From Streptomyces sp. GESEQ-35 (GTDB lineage: Bacteria; Actinomycetota; Actinomycetes; Streptomycetales; Streptomycetaceae): a stretch of DNA of 64,000 nt. Both the position numbers and the translations under genes were made by a program. Shown piece after piece: positions 43,077 through 52,250 of the stretch; positions within the stretch are counted from its first letter, which is position 1; the number at the start of each line of letters is the position of its first letter. A model generated the notes under the pieces. It was not told where the DNA came from. It did not search any database and saw only the letters and a list, made by a program, of their open reading frames with translations. The DNA lies in contig NZ_JAFFSX010000038.1 of NCBI RefSeq assembly GCF_017948485.1, forward strand, positions 43,029-107,028. Direction: 5' to 3'.

Positions 43077-43108
43077 GTACACCGTAGAACAGTTCCTATA
43101 CGGCGTAC
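43077..43108. promoter_or_regulatory. 32-bp palindromic operator at the exporter start
   Basis: GTACACCGTA (43077-43086) and TACGGCGTAC (43099-43108) are inverted copies with one A/G mismatch, enclosing GAACAGTTC. It ends three bases before the ATG on the minus strand. TTGTAC within it could be the -35 element, placing the start of transcription at or near the ATG. Confidence 0.65.
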
Positions 43109-43122
43109 AACAGCGATACGAC

Positions 43123-43152
43123 AGAGGGCGGTGGCCGGCGCCACCGCCCTCT
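43123..43152 (-). terminator. Terminator of the two-component/glycosyltransferase operon
   Basis: A perfect 13-bp stem AGAGGGCGGTGGC (43123-43135) with its complement (43140-43152) and a CGGC loop, just beyond the GT39 stop codon. It also separates that operon from the exporter. Confidence 0.85.
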
Positions 43153-43168
43153 CCCGATCGGCGAACCG

Positions 43169-45370
43169 TCAGCTACTGCTGGTGCTCGCCTTCTGCGTCA
43201 GGTCGTAGAACGTCGCCGAACCGACCGTCACCTTCTTGAAGTTGGCCTCGATCCACTCGGTGATCTGCGAGGACGTGCCGCTGTCGCTGCTGCCGCCCAT
43301 GCCACCACCGCCGCCGCCGGAGCCGCTGGAGATGAAGTAGTGAATCTTGCCGTCGGCCACGTACTCCTTGAACTGGGCCAGCGTCGGGGACGGGTCGGTG
43401 CCGTTGAAGCCGCCGATCGCCATCACCGGGTCGCCGGTGGAGAGCTGGTAGCTCGCCGCGTTCTGGGCGCCGATGGCGGCGGCGGCCCAGGTGTAGTCCC
43501 CGGCGTTGGTCTCCAGCAGCTTCTTGGCCTCGTCGGAGACTGTGGCGCCGTTGAGCAGGCCGGCCGCGCCGCCACCGCCCATACCGCCGCCCTCGCCCAT
43601 CCGCCCGCCGGCCATGCCGCCCTGCTGGTTCTGGCCCTGGGTGTTGCCGTTCTGCCCCGGCATACCGCCGCCCGGGAAGCCGCCGGTGCCACCGGTCGGG
43701 GGCTGGCCCATGCCGCCGCCCTGCTGACCCTGGCCCTGCGTGTTGCCATTGCCGTTCTGCTGGTTCTGGCCACCGCCCGGGAAGCCGCCACCGCCGCCAC
43801 CGGGACCGCCGCCCCGGCCGCCCATCATGCTCGCCCCGGCCGGACCGGCCGTGACGATGGAGCCGGTGTGGCCCTCCTGAAGCGTGCTGATGGTGTACGC
43901 CGTCGGACCGGCGACGGCCGCGACAAAGCTCAGCCCGGCTGCCGCGAGGGCCAGTTGACGGCCCAGCTTGGCGACGAAGATCAGTCCGAGGGCGCCGGCC
44001 AGGCCGCCGACCAGGACCAGCCACTTCAGCCAGGGGAGGTAGTCCGGGGTGCGGTTGAGCAGGACGTAACCCCAGGCGGCACTCGCCACGACCGCGGCCG
44101 CGAGGGCGAGCGACGCCCACATCTCACTGCGCTTCTCCCACAGGGTCGCCGCGCCCATGCCGATCACGGCTGCCATGTAGGGGGCGAGGGCCACCGTGTA
44201 GTACTGGTGGAAGATGCCCGCCATGTAGCTGAAGACGACCATGGTGATCAGCAGTGAGCCGCCCCAGACCAGGAACGAACCACGGGTCACAGACGTCCGC
44301 TTGAGCTTGCGCGTGGCCACCAGGCCGGCGATCAGCAGGATCAGGGCCGCCGGGAGCAGCCAGGAGATCTGGCTGCCGATCTCGGAGTTGAACATACGGT
44401 CCCAGCCGGTCTCGCCCCACTGGCTACCGCCGCCACCGCCACCACCGCCGCCTCCGACGCTGCCGGTCTCCTCGCCGTTCAGCCGGCCGAGCCCGTTGTA
44501 GCCGAAGGTCAGCTCAAGGAAGGAGTTGTTCTGCGAACCGCCGATGTACGGGCGGGAGGACGCCGGCCACAGCTCGACGATCGCGACCCACCAGCCGCCG
44601 GAGACGACGATCGCGACCGTCGCCAGTGCCAGCTGCACGAACCGCTTCTTCACCTTCACCGGCGCGCAGACCGCGTACACGATCGCGAGCGGCGGCAGGA
44701 TCAGGAAGGCCTGGAGCGTCTTGGCCAGGAACGCGAATCCGATCGCGACTCCGGCCCACATCAGCCACTTGGTGCGGCCGTCCTCCAGCGCTCGCGCGAC
44801 GAAGTAGCAGGCGACCGCCATCAGCAGCGCCAGCATCGCGTCCGGGTTGTTGAACCGGAACATCAGCGCCGCGACGGGGGTGAGCGCGAGCACGGCGCCC
44901 GCGATCAGACCGGCCGCGGGGCTGAACCGGCGGCGTACGGACGCGTAGACGACGGCGACCGTGCCGACGCCCATGAGGACCTCGGGGGCCAGGATCGCCC
45001 ATGAGTTGAGGCCGAAGATGCGGACCGACAGCTCCATCGGCCACAGCGAGGCCGGGGGCTTGTCGACGGTGATGGCGTTGGCCGAGTCCAGCGAGCCGAA
45101 GAAGAAGGCCTTCCAGCTCTCACTGCCGGCCTGGACGGCCGCGGAGTAGAAGGAGTTGGCCCAGCCGGAGGCGCTCAGGTTGTAGAGGTAGAGCACGGTG
45201 GTGACGAGCAGCAGACCGAGGAAGGCCGGGCGCGCCCAGCGGGGGTCCTCGGGGCGGCCACGCCACAGTCTCCGTACGAACGGCTGCCTCGGCTCACCCG
45301 CCGCGGGCGCCGGCGTCGGCGGAGCCATGGGCTCCGAGACGGCCGTATCGGCTGAGTAGTACGCGGTCAT
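43169..45370 (-). CDS. GT39/ArnT-like polyprenol-dependent glycosyltransferase
   Basis: A 733-residue GT-C enzyme with about 11-12 helices. The first extracytoplasmic loop carries SLDSANAITVDKPPASLWPM (about residues 92-111) with the acidic residues of the ArnT/PMT active site. Two low-complexity Gly tracts stand out: about ten Gly near residue 310, and a Gly/Gln/Asn-rich linker at about 515-603. A C-terminal extracytoplasmic domain starts SDEAKKLLETNAGDYTWAAA. ATG 45370 overlaps the stop of the polyprenol-P-sugar synthase gene, its likely donor supplier. Confidence 0.88.
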   Translation of the reverse strand: MTAYYSADTAVSEPMAPPTPAPAAGEPRQPFVRRLWRGRPEDPRWARPAFLGLLLVTTVLYLYNLSASGWANSFYSAAVQAGSESWKAFFFGSLDSANAITVDKPPASLWPMELSVRIFGLNSWAILAPEVLMGVGTVAVVYASVRRRFSPAAGLIAGAVLALTPVAALMFRFNNPDAMLALLMAVACYFVARALEDGRTKWLMWAGVAIGFAFLAKTLQAFLILPPLAIVYAVCAPVKVKKRFVQLALATVAIVVSGGWWVAIVELWPASSRPYIGGSQNNSFLELTFGYNGLGRLNGEETGSVGGGGGGGGGGSQWGETGWDRMFNSEIGSQISWLLPAALILLIAGLVATRKLKRTSVTRGSFLVWGGSLLITMVVFSYMAGIFHQYYTVALAPYMAAVIGMGAATLWEKRSEMWASLALAAAVVASAAWGYVLLNRTPDYLPWLKWLVLVGGLAGALGLIFVAKLGRQLALAAAGLSFVAAVAGPTAYTISTLQEGHTGSIVTAGPAGASMMGGRGGGPGGGGGGFPGGGQNQQNGNGNTQGQGQQGGGMGQPPTGGTGGFPGGGMPGQNGNTQGQNQQGGMAGGRMGEGGGMGGGGAAGLLNGATVSDEAKKLLETNAGDYTWAAAAIGAQNAASYQLSTGDPVMAIGGFNGTDPSPTLAQFKEYVADGKIHYFISSGSGGGGGGMGGSSDSGTSSQITEWIEANFKKVTVGSATFYDLTQKASTSSS

Positions 45371-46827
45371 CGTCGGTCCCTCGGATCGGTGTCGGCGGGA
45401 CGCACAGGCTGTAGCTGAATCGTCGCGTCCCGCCAGGAACGGTCCGCGGCTTCACCGGCGCGGAACTGGGCAGTGTCGTACGGGGAGTTCTGGGGAGTCA
45501 CCTGGTGCTGCGTGGGCAGCGGGGCCGTCCGGTAGGTGGGCGAGGACGGGGTGTGCGAGGCGACCACGGTCGAGGGCTGGTCGTCGTCGCGCCGGTCCGG
45601 GAACACCCAGGCGCGGAAGAGCAGGAAGCGCAGCACCGTCGCCGCGAGGTTGGCGGCGACGAGGACCGCCAGCTCGGTGGTGTGGCCGGGGTCGCTGGAC
45701 GCCGCGTTCAGCGCGACGAGCGAACCGCTGGTGAGGATCAGGCCGATGCCGAAGACGACCAGGCCCTGCGCCTGGTGCTTGACGGCACCGCCACGGCCGC
45801 GCACCCCGAAGGTCAGGCGCCGGTTGGCCGCCGTGTTGGCGATCGCGGAGACCAGCAGGGCGAGCGCGTTGGCGATCTGCGAGCCGCCGAACTGCCGGAA
45901 AACGGTGTAGAGGAGGAGGTAGAAGAGAGTCGACAGACCGCCTACGACGCAGAAGCCGACGAGCTGGCGGGCCAGCCCCTTGGGTACGTCCTGGATGTCG
46001 CGGTCGCGCGGGTCGTCGCCGAACGGCCGGGCGAGCCGGTCCAGCGGCAGCGAACCGCTGGCCAGGGCCTTGCCCACCCGCCACACGCCCTTGAGGTCGT
46101 CGGTGGCCGTCTTCACGATGTGGACGGTGGAGTCGGGGTCGTCGACCCAGTCGACGGGCACTTCGTGGATACGCAGGCCCGCGCGCTCGGCGAGCACCAG
46201 CATCTCGGTGTCGAAGAACCAGCCGGTGTCCTCGACGAGGGGCAGCAGCACCTGGGCCACATCCCGGCGGATCGCCTTGAACCCGCACTGGGCGTCGGAG
46301 AAGCGGGCCTGGAGCGAGCCGCGCAGGATGAGGTTGTACGTGCGGCTGATGAACTCACGCTTGGCGCCGCGTACGACACGGGAACTCCGGCTGAGCCGGG
46401 AGCCGATCGCCAGGTCCGAGTGACCCGAGATCAGCGGCGCCACCAGCGGCAGCAGCGCGTTGAGATCGGTGGACAGGTCGACGTCCATGTACGCGAGGAT
46501 CGGCGCGTCCGAGGCGGACCACACGGTCCTCAGGGCCCGGCCGCGGCCCTTCTGCTCCAGCCGGAAGGACCGCACCTCCGGAATCTCGGCCTCCAGCCGG
46601 GACGCCACGTGCGGTGTGGCGTCGATCGACGCGTTGTCGGCGATCGTGATGCGGAAGGCGTACGGGAAGGTCCGCTTGAGGTGCTGATGGAGTCTCAGCA
46701 CACACGGCTGGAGGTCCTTCTCCTCGTTGTAGACGGGGATCACTACGTCCAGGACAGGCGTACCGGCGTCTCCGGCCGGGAGGTGCTCCCGCGCCGGCAG
46801 GGAGCCGGGAGAAGAGTCGGTTCGCAT
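45367..46827 (-). CDS. GT2-GtrA bifunctional polyprenol-phosphate sugar synthase
   Basis: A 486-residue fusion. Residues about 25-260 are a DPM1-like family 2 glycosyltransferase (VLDVVIPVYNEEKDLQPCV; AYMDVDLSTDLNALLP with the DxD near 115). Residues about 305-425 are a four-helix GtrA domain (LVGFCVVGGLSTLFYLLLY; ANRRLTF) that may flip the lipid-linked sugar. A disordered C-terminus follows. I chose ATG 46827, 14 bases past the kinase stop. It probably makes polyprenyl-P-mannose or -glucose for the coupled GT39 enzyme. Confidence 0.9.
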   Translation of the reverse strand: MRTDSSPGSLPAREHLPAGDAGTPVLDVVIPVYNEEKDLQPCVLRLHQHLKRTFPYAFRITIADNASIDATPHVASRLEAEIPEVRSFRLEQKGRGRALRTVWSASDAPILAYMDVDLSTDLNALLPLVAPLISGHSDLAIGSRLSRSSRVVRGAKREFISRTYNLILRGSLQARFSDAQCGFKAIRRDVAQVLLPLVEDTGWFFDTEMLVLAERAGLRIHEVPVDWVDDPDSTVHIVKTATDDLKGVWRVGKALASGSLPLDRLARPFGDDPRDRDIQDVPKGLARQLVGFCVVGGLSTLFYLLLYTVFRQFGGSQIANALALLVSAIANTAANRRLTFGVRGRGGAVKHQAQGLVVFGIGLILTSGSLVALNAASSDPGHTTELAVLVAANLAATVLRFLLFRAWVFPDRRDDDQPSTVVASHTPSSPTYRTAPLPTQHQVTPQNSPYDTAQFRAGEAADRSWRDATIQLQPVRPADTDPRDRR

Positions 46828-46841
46828 GGAACCGACTCTCC

Positions 46842-48476
46842 TCAAGCGCGCTGTTGCATCCGTGTGGTGGCACTGTGCTGTGCCTGTGAGTGCGATTGCC
46901 AGTTTGTTTCTGGCGCCGGGCGGGGTGTCTGCGGAGCGAGGGCAGGCAAGTGCACGGTGAAGACTGTGCGTCCGGAAACGCTGTCGACGGTTACGGCACC
47001 GCCGTGCGCGGTCGCCACGGCCTGCACGATCGCAAGCCCCAGTCCGGTCGAACCGGAGGCACGGGAGCGCGACGAATCGCCGCGCGCAAACCGTTCGAAG
47101 ACATGGGGCAGCAGATCGGGCGGGATGCCCTGGCCGTTGTCCTCGACGTCCACGCACATCCAGGGCCCGCGCCGCTGCACCCTTGCGGTGACGGTCGTAC
47201 CCGGTGGGGTGTGCTTGCGCGCGTTGCCGAGCAGGTTGATGAGCACCTGCTGGAGCCGGGCAGCGTCGCCGGAGACGAGGGCGGGCTCGTCGGGCAGGTC
47301 GAGGCGCCAGTTGTGGTCCATGCCGGCCGCGCGGGCGTCGCTGATGGTGTCGACGACCAGCGGGATGAGGTCGGTCTGCTCGAACTGGAGCGGCCGTCCG
47401 GCGTCCAGGCGCGCGAGCAGCAGCAGGTCTTCGACGAGCAGGGTCATACGGCCGGCCTCGGACTCGATGCGTCCGAGGGCGTGCCGGGTGTCCGGCCCGA
47501 CCTCTTCCCTGCCGCGTCTGGTCAGCTCGGCGTACCCCCGGATGGAGGCGAGCGGCGTTCTGAGCTCATGGCTGGCGTCCGCCACGAACTGCCGTACCCG
47601 CATCTCGCTCTGCTGGCGTGAGTGCAGGGCGCCGTGGACGTGGTTCAGCATCCGGTTCAGCGCGGCGCCGACCCGGCCGACCTCGGTGTGCGGATCGGTC
47701 TCCGACTCGGGGACACGTTCGCTGAGGTTGACCTCGCCGGTGTGCAGGGGGAGTTCGGAGACCCGGGTGGCGGTGGCGGCGACCCTGCGGAGGGGGCGGG
47801 TGGCCACGCCGACGAGGACCGAGCTCGCGATACCGGCGGCGACGAGGCCGGCGCCGGTGACGCTCACCTCAACGAGGATGAGGGTGTTGACGGTGCTGGT
47901 GACGGTCTCGGTCGGCAGGGCTACGTAGTAGCCGGACGAGCCGCTGCCGACATTGACGTACTGCACACGGTAGTCACCGAGATCAGGAAGGCTCACGGTG
48001 TGCGGCTTGCCGTCCTGGGAGACCCCGTTGAGCACGGTCTCCTGGTCGTCGCTCAGCGCGACGTCGTCCATGTCCTTGAGTTGGTCGCCGTCGTTGCTCG
48101 AAACCTGCTCGGCGATGACCGCTCGGGTGACCGCGCCATTGCTGCCGACCTGGGCGGCGACGGTGTTCACCTGCGTCGGCCCCTTGGTGACGAACTCCGC
48201 GAGCCGGTCCGTCACCGAGGCGCGGATGGCCCCCTGCTCGGACTCGCCCGGCTCCTCACCGGGCTTCCTGGGCCCCGAGATGCGCTTGCTGGCCTCGTCG
48301 ACCTGCCCGTCCAGCTCCTGGTACAGGTGCGAACGCAGCGCGAGCGTCGTCACGGTTCCGATCACCGCGCACACCACCGCGATCAGCACCACCGACGCGA
48401 CGACGAGCCGGGTCCGCAGGGTGCGCGGCTGTCCTGCTCGTCGCTTCTGCGGACGCGGCCGTCGTCGTCCGCTCAT
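46842..48476 (-). CDS. Sensor histidine kinase
   Basis: A 544-residue membrane kinase. One helix lies at about 22-46, followed by an extracytoplasmic sensor of about 150 residues, a second helix near 198-225, HAMP, the H-box ADASHELRTPLASIRGY (His303), the N-box NLLGNARKHTPPG, and DNGQGIPPDLLPHVFERFARG. Its ATG overlaps the response-regulator stop (ATGA). The C-terminus is disordered. It heads, with its regulator, two glycosyltransferase genes, so the signal is probably an envelope state. Confidence 0.93.
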   Translation of the reverse strand: MSGRRRPRPQKRRAGQPRTLRTRLVVASVVLIAVVCAVIGTVTTLALRSHLYQELDGQVDEASKRISGPRKPGEEPGESEQGAIRASVTDRLAEFVTKGPTQVNTVAAQVGSNGAVTRAVIAEQVSSNDGDQLKDMDDVALSDDQETVLNGVSQDGKPHTVSLPDLGDYRVQYVNVGSGSSGYYVALPTETVTSTVNTLILVEVSVTGAGLVAAGIASSVLVGVATRPLRRVAATATRVSELPLHTGEVNLSERVPESETDPHTEVGRVGAALNRMLNHVHGALHSRQQSEMRVRQFVADASHELRTPLASIRGYAELTRRGREEVGPDTRHALGRIESEAGRMTLLVEDLLLLARLDAGRPLQFEQTDLIPLVVDTISDARAAGMDHNWRLDLPDEPALVSGDAARLQQVLINLLGNARKHTPPGTTVTARVQRRGPWMCVDVEDNGQGIPPDLLPHVFERFARGDSSRSRASGSTGLGLAIVQAVATAHGGAVTVDSVSGRTVFTVHLPALAPQTPRPAPETNWQSHSQAQHSATTRMQQRA

Positions 48477-49213
48477 GAGGCGGCGGGCTTGATCAGGTAA
48501 CCGGCACCGCGCCGGGTGTGGATCATCGGCTCGCGTCCGGCGTCTATCTTCCGCCGAAGGTACGAGATGTACAGCTCGACGACGTTGGCCTGGCCGCCGA
48601 AGTCGTAGGACCAGACGCGGTCAAGGATCTGCGCCTTGCTGAGCACACGCCGGGGATTGCGCATGAGGAACCGGAGCAGTTCGAACTCGGTGGCGGTGAG
48701 GTGGATGCCCTCCCCGGCCCGGCTGACCTCGTGGCTGTCCTCATCGAGGGTGAGGTCACCGACGACGAGCACGGAGTCGGAGCGGCGGTCGGCGGCACCG
48801 GAGCGCCGGATGAGGCCGCGCAGCCGGGCGACGACCTCCTCAAGGCTGAAGGGCTTGGTGACGTAGTCGTCACCGCCGGCGGTGAGACCGGCGATACGGT
48901 CCTCGACGGCGTCCTTGGCGGTGAGGAAGAGGACGGGAACGTCGGGCAGATCCCGCCGCAGCCGCCCGAGCACGGCGAGCCCGTCCATGTCGGGCAGCAT
49001 CATGTCGAGAACGACGGCGTCCGGCCGGAACTCCCGCGCGGTCTGGACGGCACCCTGGCCGTCCCCCGCGCTGCGGATCTGCCAGCCTTCATAGCGAAGG
49101 GCCATGGACAACAGCTCGGTGATCGACAGCTCGTCGTCCACCACAAGCACTCGGACGGGGCTCCCGTCCGGCCTCAGCAGTTCGGTGCGCCCCTGGGGCG
49201 AGGTCGTGGTCAT
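48473..49213 (-). CDS. OmpR-family response regulator
   Basis: A 246-residue regulator. The receiver has RVLVVDDE, the phosphoacceptor Asp70 (VVLDMMLPD) and Lys120 (VTKPF). The C-terminal winged helix reads HLTATEFELLRFLMRNPRRV and VELYISYLRRKID. I chose ATG 49213, with AAGGTG seven bases upstream. It is the first gene of a four-gene operon with its kinase and two glycosyltransferases. Direct repeats upstream may be its own binding sites. Confidence 0.94.
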   Translation of the reverse strand: MTTTSPQGRTELLRPDGSPVRVLVVDDELSITELLSMALRYEGWQIRSAGDGQGAVQTAREFRPDAVVLDMMLPDMDGLAVLGRLRRDLPDVPVLFLTAKDAVEDRIAGLTAGGDDYVTKPFSLEEVVARLRGLIRRSGAADRRSDSVLVVGDLTLDEDSHEVSRAGEGIHLTATEFELLRFLMRNPRRVLSKAQILDRVWSYDFGGQANVVELYISYLRRKIDAGREPMIHTRRGAGYLIKPAAS

Positions 49214-49257
49214 AGCAGACACCTTGACGAGGCCCTCTGAGAGCACGCTTTCTGGAA

Positions 49258-49296
49258 CCTGTGATTTTCCTGAGAAACTCACAGGTACCTCTCAGG
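49258..49296 (-). promoter_or_regulatory. Candidate binding sites of the response regulator
   Basis: On the minus strand CCTGAGA (49296-49290) and CCTGTGA (49285-49279) are direct repeats 11 bases apart, the usual OmpR-family spacing. CCTGTGA is also inverted at 49258-49264. The cluster lies 45-85 bases before the regulator start. Confidence 0.5.
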
Positions 49297-49455
49297 GGGT
49301 GCCTTGGAAGCTCCACGAGACACCGGCGACCCACGGGAACACCGGCGACTACTGAGCGTCACCCCGCCGGAGGCGCCGCCCGCCCCACTGAGCATGCCCC
49401 GGACAGACACCCGCCCGCCCACTGACCGACACCCGGCGGGAACACCCGCCGCCCC

Positions 49456-50331
49456 TCAGAACAGCCCGTCCTGGACACTCACCTCCACCCTCTTGAACTC
49501 CCGCACGGGCACCGTGAGTTCCCCGCTCGCCACCGGAAGCAGCTGCCACCCGGTCATCACCCGCGTATCCAACACGACGACCCGGTCGCCGTTCTCCAGA
49601 TGCAGATCGGGCCCGGCGGCCGCGACCAACCGCCCGCTGACCACGCCGCCCGCGACGAGTTCGCTCACCACGCCGACGGCCGGGGCAAGCCCCGGAAGCC
49701 CGAACACCTCGGTGTGATCGACGGGCCGATACGGCTCGCGGGCCAGCGACTCCGGCCACCCGCCCAGCGCCACGGCCCGCGCATGCAGCTCACCGAGTTC
49801 AGCCGCCCGCTCCACCGCCGTCGCCGGCAGGCCGGACCGCACGGCCCGCTTGTCGCCGTACGGAATCCGATCAGGCACCCGGAGTGCGGCGCGCAGCAGT
49901 TCCTCGGTGCGCCGCGCGGCCATGAGCGGCCCGAGCCCCAGCCAGCTGAAGCAGACGGCCCCCTGCTCCAGCAGCCGAGCGGACCCCCGCTCTTCGGCGG
50001 TGATGCCGACCTTCACCATCCCTGGCCCGAACCACGCCAGATACACGTGATACGGCCGCGGGTCGTCGGCCATCGTGTCGGCGGCCACGGAGTGCGCCCG
50101 GTCCAGCCGCGCACACTCCTCGCACCGCGCCCCCGTACTCCGCCCCGACACGCCCGCCCGCACCGGACACGGATGCCCCCGCGCTCCCACACACTGCCGC
50201 ACACCCCCGTCCGCGACCTCGAAGGCCACCCGTTTCCCCCAGGTCAGCGCGGAGCGCCGACCACCGTCCCACACCAGCTCAGGGCCGTCGGCCGACCACC
50301 GCAGCCCCGAGCATCTCCATGCCTGTGCCAT
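49456..50331 (-). CDS. DUF2797 protein with GIY-YIG-like motif
   Basis: A 291-residue protein of the DUF2797 family. Cys47, Cys55, Cys70 and Cys73 form a probable zinc site in the N-terminal part. YHVYLAWFGPGMVKVGIT (94-111) resembles the GIY-YIG nuclease fold core, and a later Arg/Glu region (RRTEELLRAAL) would fit. No function has been shown, to my knowledge. ATG 50331. Confidence 0.82.
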   Translation of the reverse strand: MAQAWRCSGLRWSADGPELVWDGGRRSALTWGKRVAFEVADGGVRQCVGARGHPCPVRAGVSGRSTGARCEECARLDRAHSVAADTMADDPRPYHVYLAWFGPGMVKVGITAEERGSARLLEQGAVCFSWLGLGPLMAARRTEELLRAALRVPDRIPYGDKRAVRSGLPATAVERAAELGELHARAVALGGWPESLAREPYRPVDHTEVFGLPGLAPAVGVVSELVAGGVVSGRLVAAAGPDLHLENGDRVVVLDTRVMTGWQLLPVASGELTVPVREFKRVEVSVQDGLF

Positions 50332-50438
50332 CGCTCTTCGAGAGTAGAGGCCACCACTGACAATGCCGGTCCGGCGAGTTCGGCCCGCTCGACCGACGGA
50401 ATCGCGAGGGGCGCCGGTCCGCCGGAATCACCCCCTGC

Positions 50439-50816
50439 TCAGCCCACGGAATCGGCAGCCGCGGCAGGCTCCGGCTCCCCGACCACCGGAACGTGCGTGG
50501 GCACCTCGGCCGTACGCGGTCCCCGCCCCGCCAGCCGGCACCCCACGCACCCGGGGTGCCCTTGACGCGCCGCGAGATCCCGCTCCCGCATCCCCCACTG
50601 CTCCCGGGGTCTCCGCCCGGGCGGCTTGCCCCACCCGGCGAGATGCAGCGCCCAGGTCACGAGGACGCTCACGACCCCGATCGCGAGCCCGACGGCCAAG
50701 AACGCGGCCGACACCGTACACACCCCCACCCCAAGCACGACGGACCCGACGGATGCGATGCCGAATCCGGTCCACCCCGCGACCGTATGGCCCTCGTCAT
50801 ACTGATGTGCGCTCAC
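50439..50816 (-). CDS. HGxxPAAW-like small membrane protein
   Basis: A 125-residue actinobacterial membrane protein. YDEGHTVAGWTGFG matches the conserved N-terminal HGxxPAAW-type motif with substitutions. Two membrane helices follow (ASVGSVVLGVGVCTVSAAFL; LAIGVVSVLVTWALHLAGW), then a charged tail with Cys in HPGCVGCRL. It starts at GTG 50816 with GGGAGG upstream. The function is unknown. Confidence 0.78.
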   Translation of the reverse strand: MSAHQYDEGHTVAGWTGFGIASVGSVVLGVGVCTVSAAFLAVGLAIGVVSVLVTWALHLAGWGKPPGRRPREQWGMRERDLAARQGHPGCVGCRLAGRGPRTAEVPTHVPVVGEPEPAAAADSVG

Positions 50817-50930
50817 GTACCTGCCTCCCTCTTGGGCAGCGGACGTCCGCTGTGGGCGAGGCCAGAATCCCTCACCACGTAAGAAGTTACTATCTAAATC
50901 TCTCACGAACTAAGGGAACAGGGAACCGCA

Positions 50931-51437
50931 ATGCCTGCCAAGCCGCGCCCGGCCGCCACCCCGGCCCAGGCCCTGTCAGCGATGGACTCCCTGATCGCCA
51001 CCCACCTGCTGGGCCAGCAGGAGATGGCCCAGCGGCTGGACCTGAACGTCACCGATCTCCTCTGCTTCGCCTGTGTCCTCAAGGCGGGCGACAACCTGCT
51101 CACCGCCGGTGACCTGGCAGAACACGCCCACGTCACGACCGGAGCAGCCACCGGCATCATCAACCGGCTGGAGCGCGCCGGCTTCATCACCCGCCGCCCC
51201 GACCCCACCGACCGCCGCCGCGTCCGCCTGGCCGCGGTCCCCTCGGCCGTGACCCGCGTCGAGGCCCTCTACGGCCCCTACTACGCCCGCCTGAACAACC
51301 TCTTCGCCGACTACTCCGCCGCCGAAGTCGCCGTACTGACCGACTGGTTCACGCGCACGACCGGTCTGGCGCTGGAGTACATCGAGGAGTTGCGCGAACT
51401 CCACGGGCCGGAGCCGCGGCAGCGCCCGCGGGCATGA
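50931..51437 (+). CDS. MarR-family transcriptional regulator
   Basis: A 168-residue winged-helix protein (LTAGDLAEHAHVTTGAATGI, then NRLERAGFITRRPDPTDRRR). It is preceded by an AT-rich promoter stretch (around 50885-50910) and GGGAACAGGGAACC. No exporter adjoins it; the GtrA gene downstream is separated by a strong hairpin. Its target is unknown. Confidence 0.9.
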   Translation: MPAKPRPAATPAQALSAMDSLIATHLLGQQEMAQRLDLNVTDLLCFACVLKAGDNLLTAGDLAEHAHVTTGAATGIINRLERAGFITRRPDPTDRRRVRLAAVPSAVTRVEALYGPYYARLNNLFADYSAAEVAVLTDWFTRTTGLALEYIEELRELHGPEPRQRPRA

Positions 51438-51491
51438 CCTGACGCGCACTTCGTACGACAGGCCCGACCTCGTTGGTAGGGCTGGCTACAC

Positions 51492-51525
51492 CCTCGATAC
51501 GGGAGGCTGTCTCCTCGTATCGAGG
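51492..51525 (+). other. Strong hairpin upstream of gtrA-like gene
   Basis: CCTCGATACG (51492-51501) and CGTATCGAGG (51516-51525) are perfect inverted arms, and GGAG/CTCC continue the stem inward. It may end the marR transcript or act in the GtrA-gene leader. CAGCTGATC occurs twice just downstream (about 51548 and 51569). Confidence 0.6.
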
Positions 51526-51616
51526 AGCCGGTGACGGGATCGTTGACGCAGCTGATCACAACCGACCATCAGCTGATCGCCGAAGGTCAACGGTCCTCGC
51601 CCGGAAGGAACTTCCC

Positions 51617-52174
51617 ATGAAGTCGCTGCTCTCGCCGAAGCAGGAGCCGGCGTACGAGGCGCACCGGGCCGAGCCGCCGTCGACCGGTTCGGACACTGAG
51701 GCTCCCGGCCCGCTCGCATCCTTCGTCCGTTTCGTGGTGTGCGGGGGCGGCATCGGCGTCCTCTCCAGCGCGGCCGTACCGCTGGTGGCGACGGTCATGC
51801 CCTGGGCGCTGGCGAACGCGCTGATCACGGTCGCCTCGACCCTCCTCTGCACCGAGCTGCACTCCCTGTTCACCTTCGGCACCGGACGCCGCGCCGGCCT
51901 GCGCCGCCACCTTCAGTCGGCGGGCTCGGCGACGGCCGCGTACGCGGTGACGTCCGCCGCGATACTCGTCCTCCACACGATCCAGCCGTCGCCGACGCTG
52001 CTCTGGGAACAGACCGTCTATCTGACAGCCGCCGGTCTCGCCGGAATCGGCCGCTTCCTGGTGCTGCGCCTGTTCGTCTTCAACGCCGCCCGGGGGAACG
52101 CGGGGCAGGCTCAGCAACTGGTCCCGGCGACGAGCCGGCGTATCGCTCCGCGTCCGTACTGCACGGCAGCCTGA
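51617..52174 (+). CDS. GtrA-family membrane protein
   Basis: A 185-residue protein with four helices and the GtrA pattern FVRFVVCGGGIGVLSSAAV ... LHSLFTFGTG ... GRFLVLRLFVF. GtrA proteins help translocate polyprenyl-phosphate sugars. ATG 51617 has GGAAGGAAC upstream. It stands alone, without the glycosyltransferases usually nearby, although the operon at 43-49 kb contains another GtrA domain. Confidence 0.88.
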   Translation: MKSLLSPKQEPAYEAHRAEPPSTGSDTEAPGPLASFVRFVVCGGGIGVLSSAAVPLVATVMPWALANALITVASTLLCTELHSLFTFGTGRRAGLRRHLQSAGSATAAYAVTSAAILVLHTIQPSPTLLWEQTVYLTAAGLAGIGRFLVLRLFVFNAARGNAGQAQQLVPATSRRIAPRPYCTAA

Positions 52175-52250
52175 CCCTGGCCGGCCCTGCCCGTCCCGCA
52201 GAGCTGCGACGCAGCGGCCGTCGAGCGCCGCGAAAGCTAGGATCCGGGGC

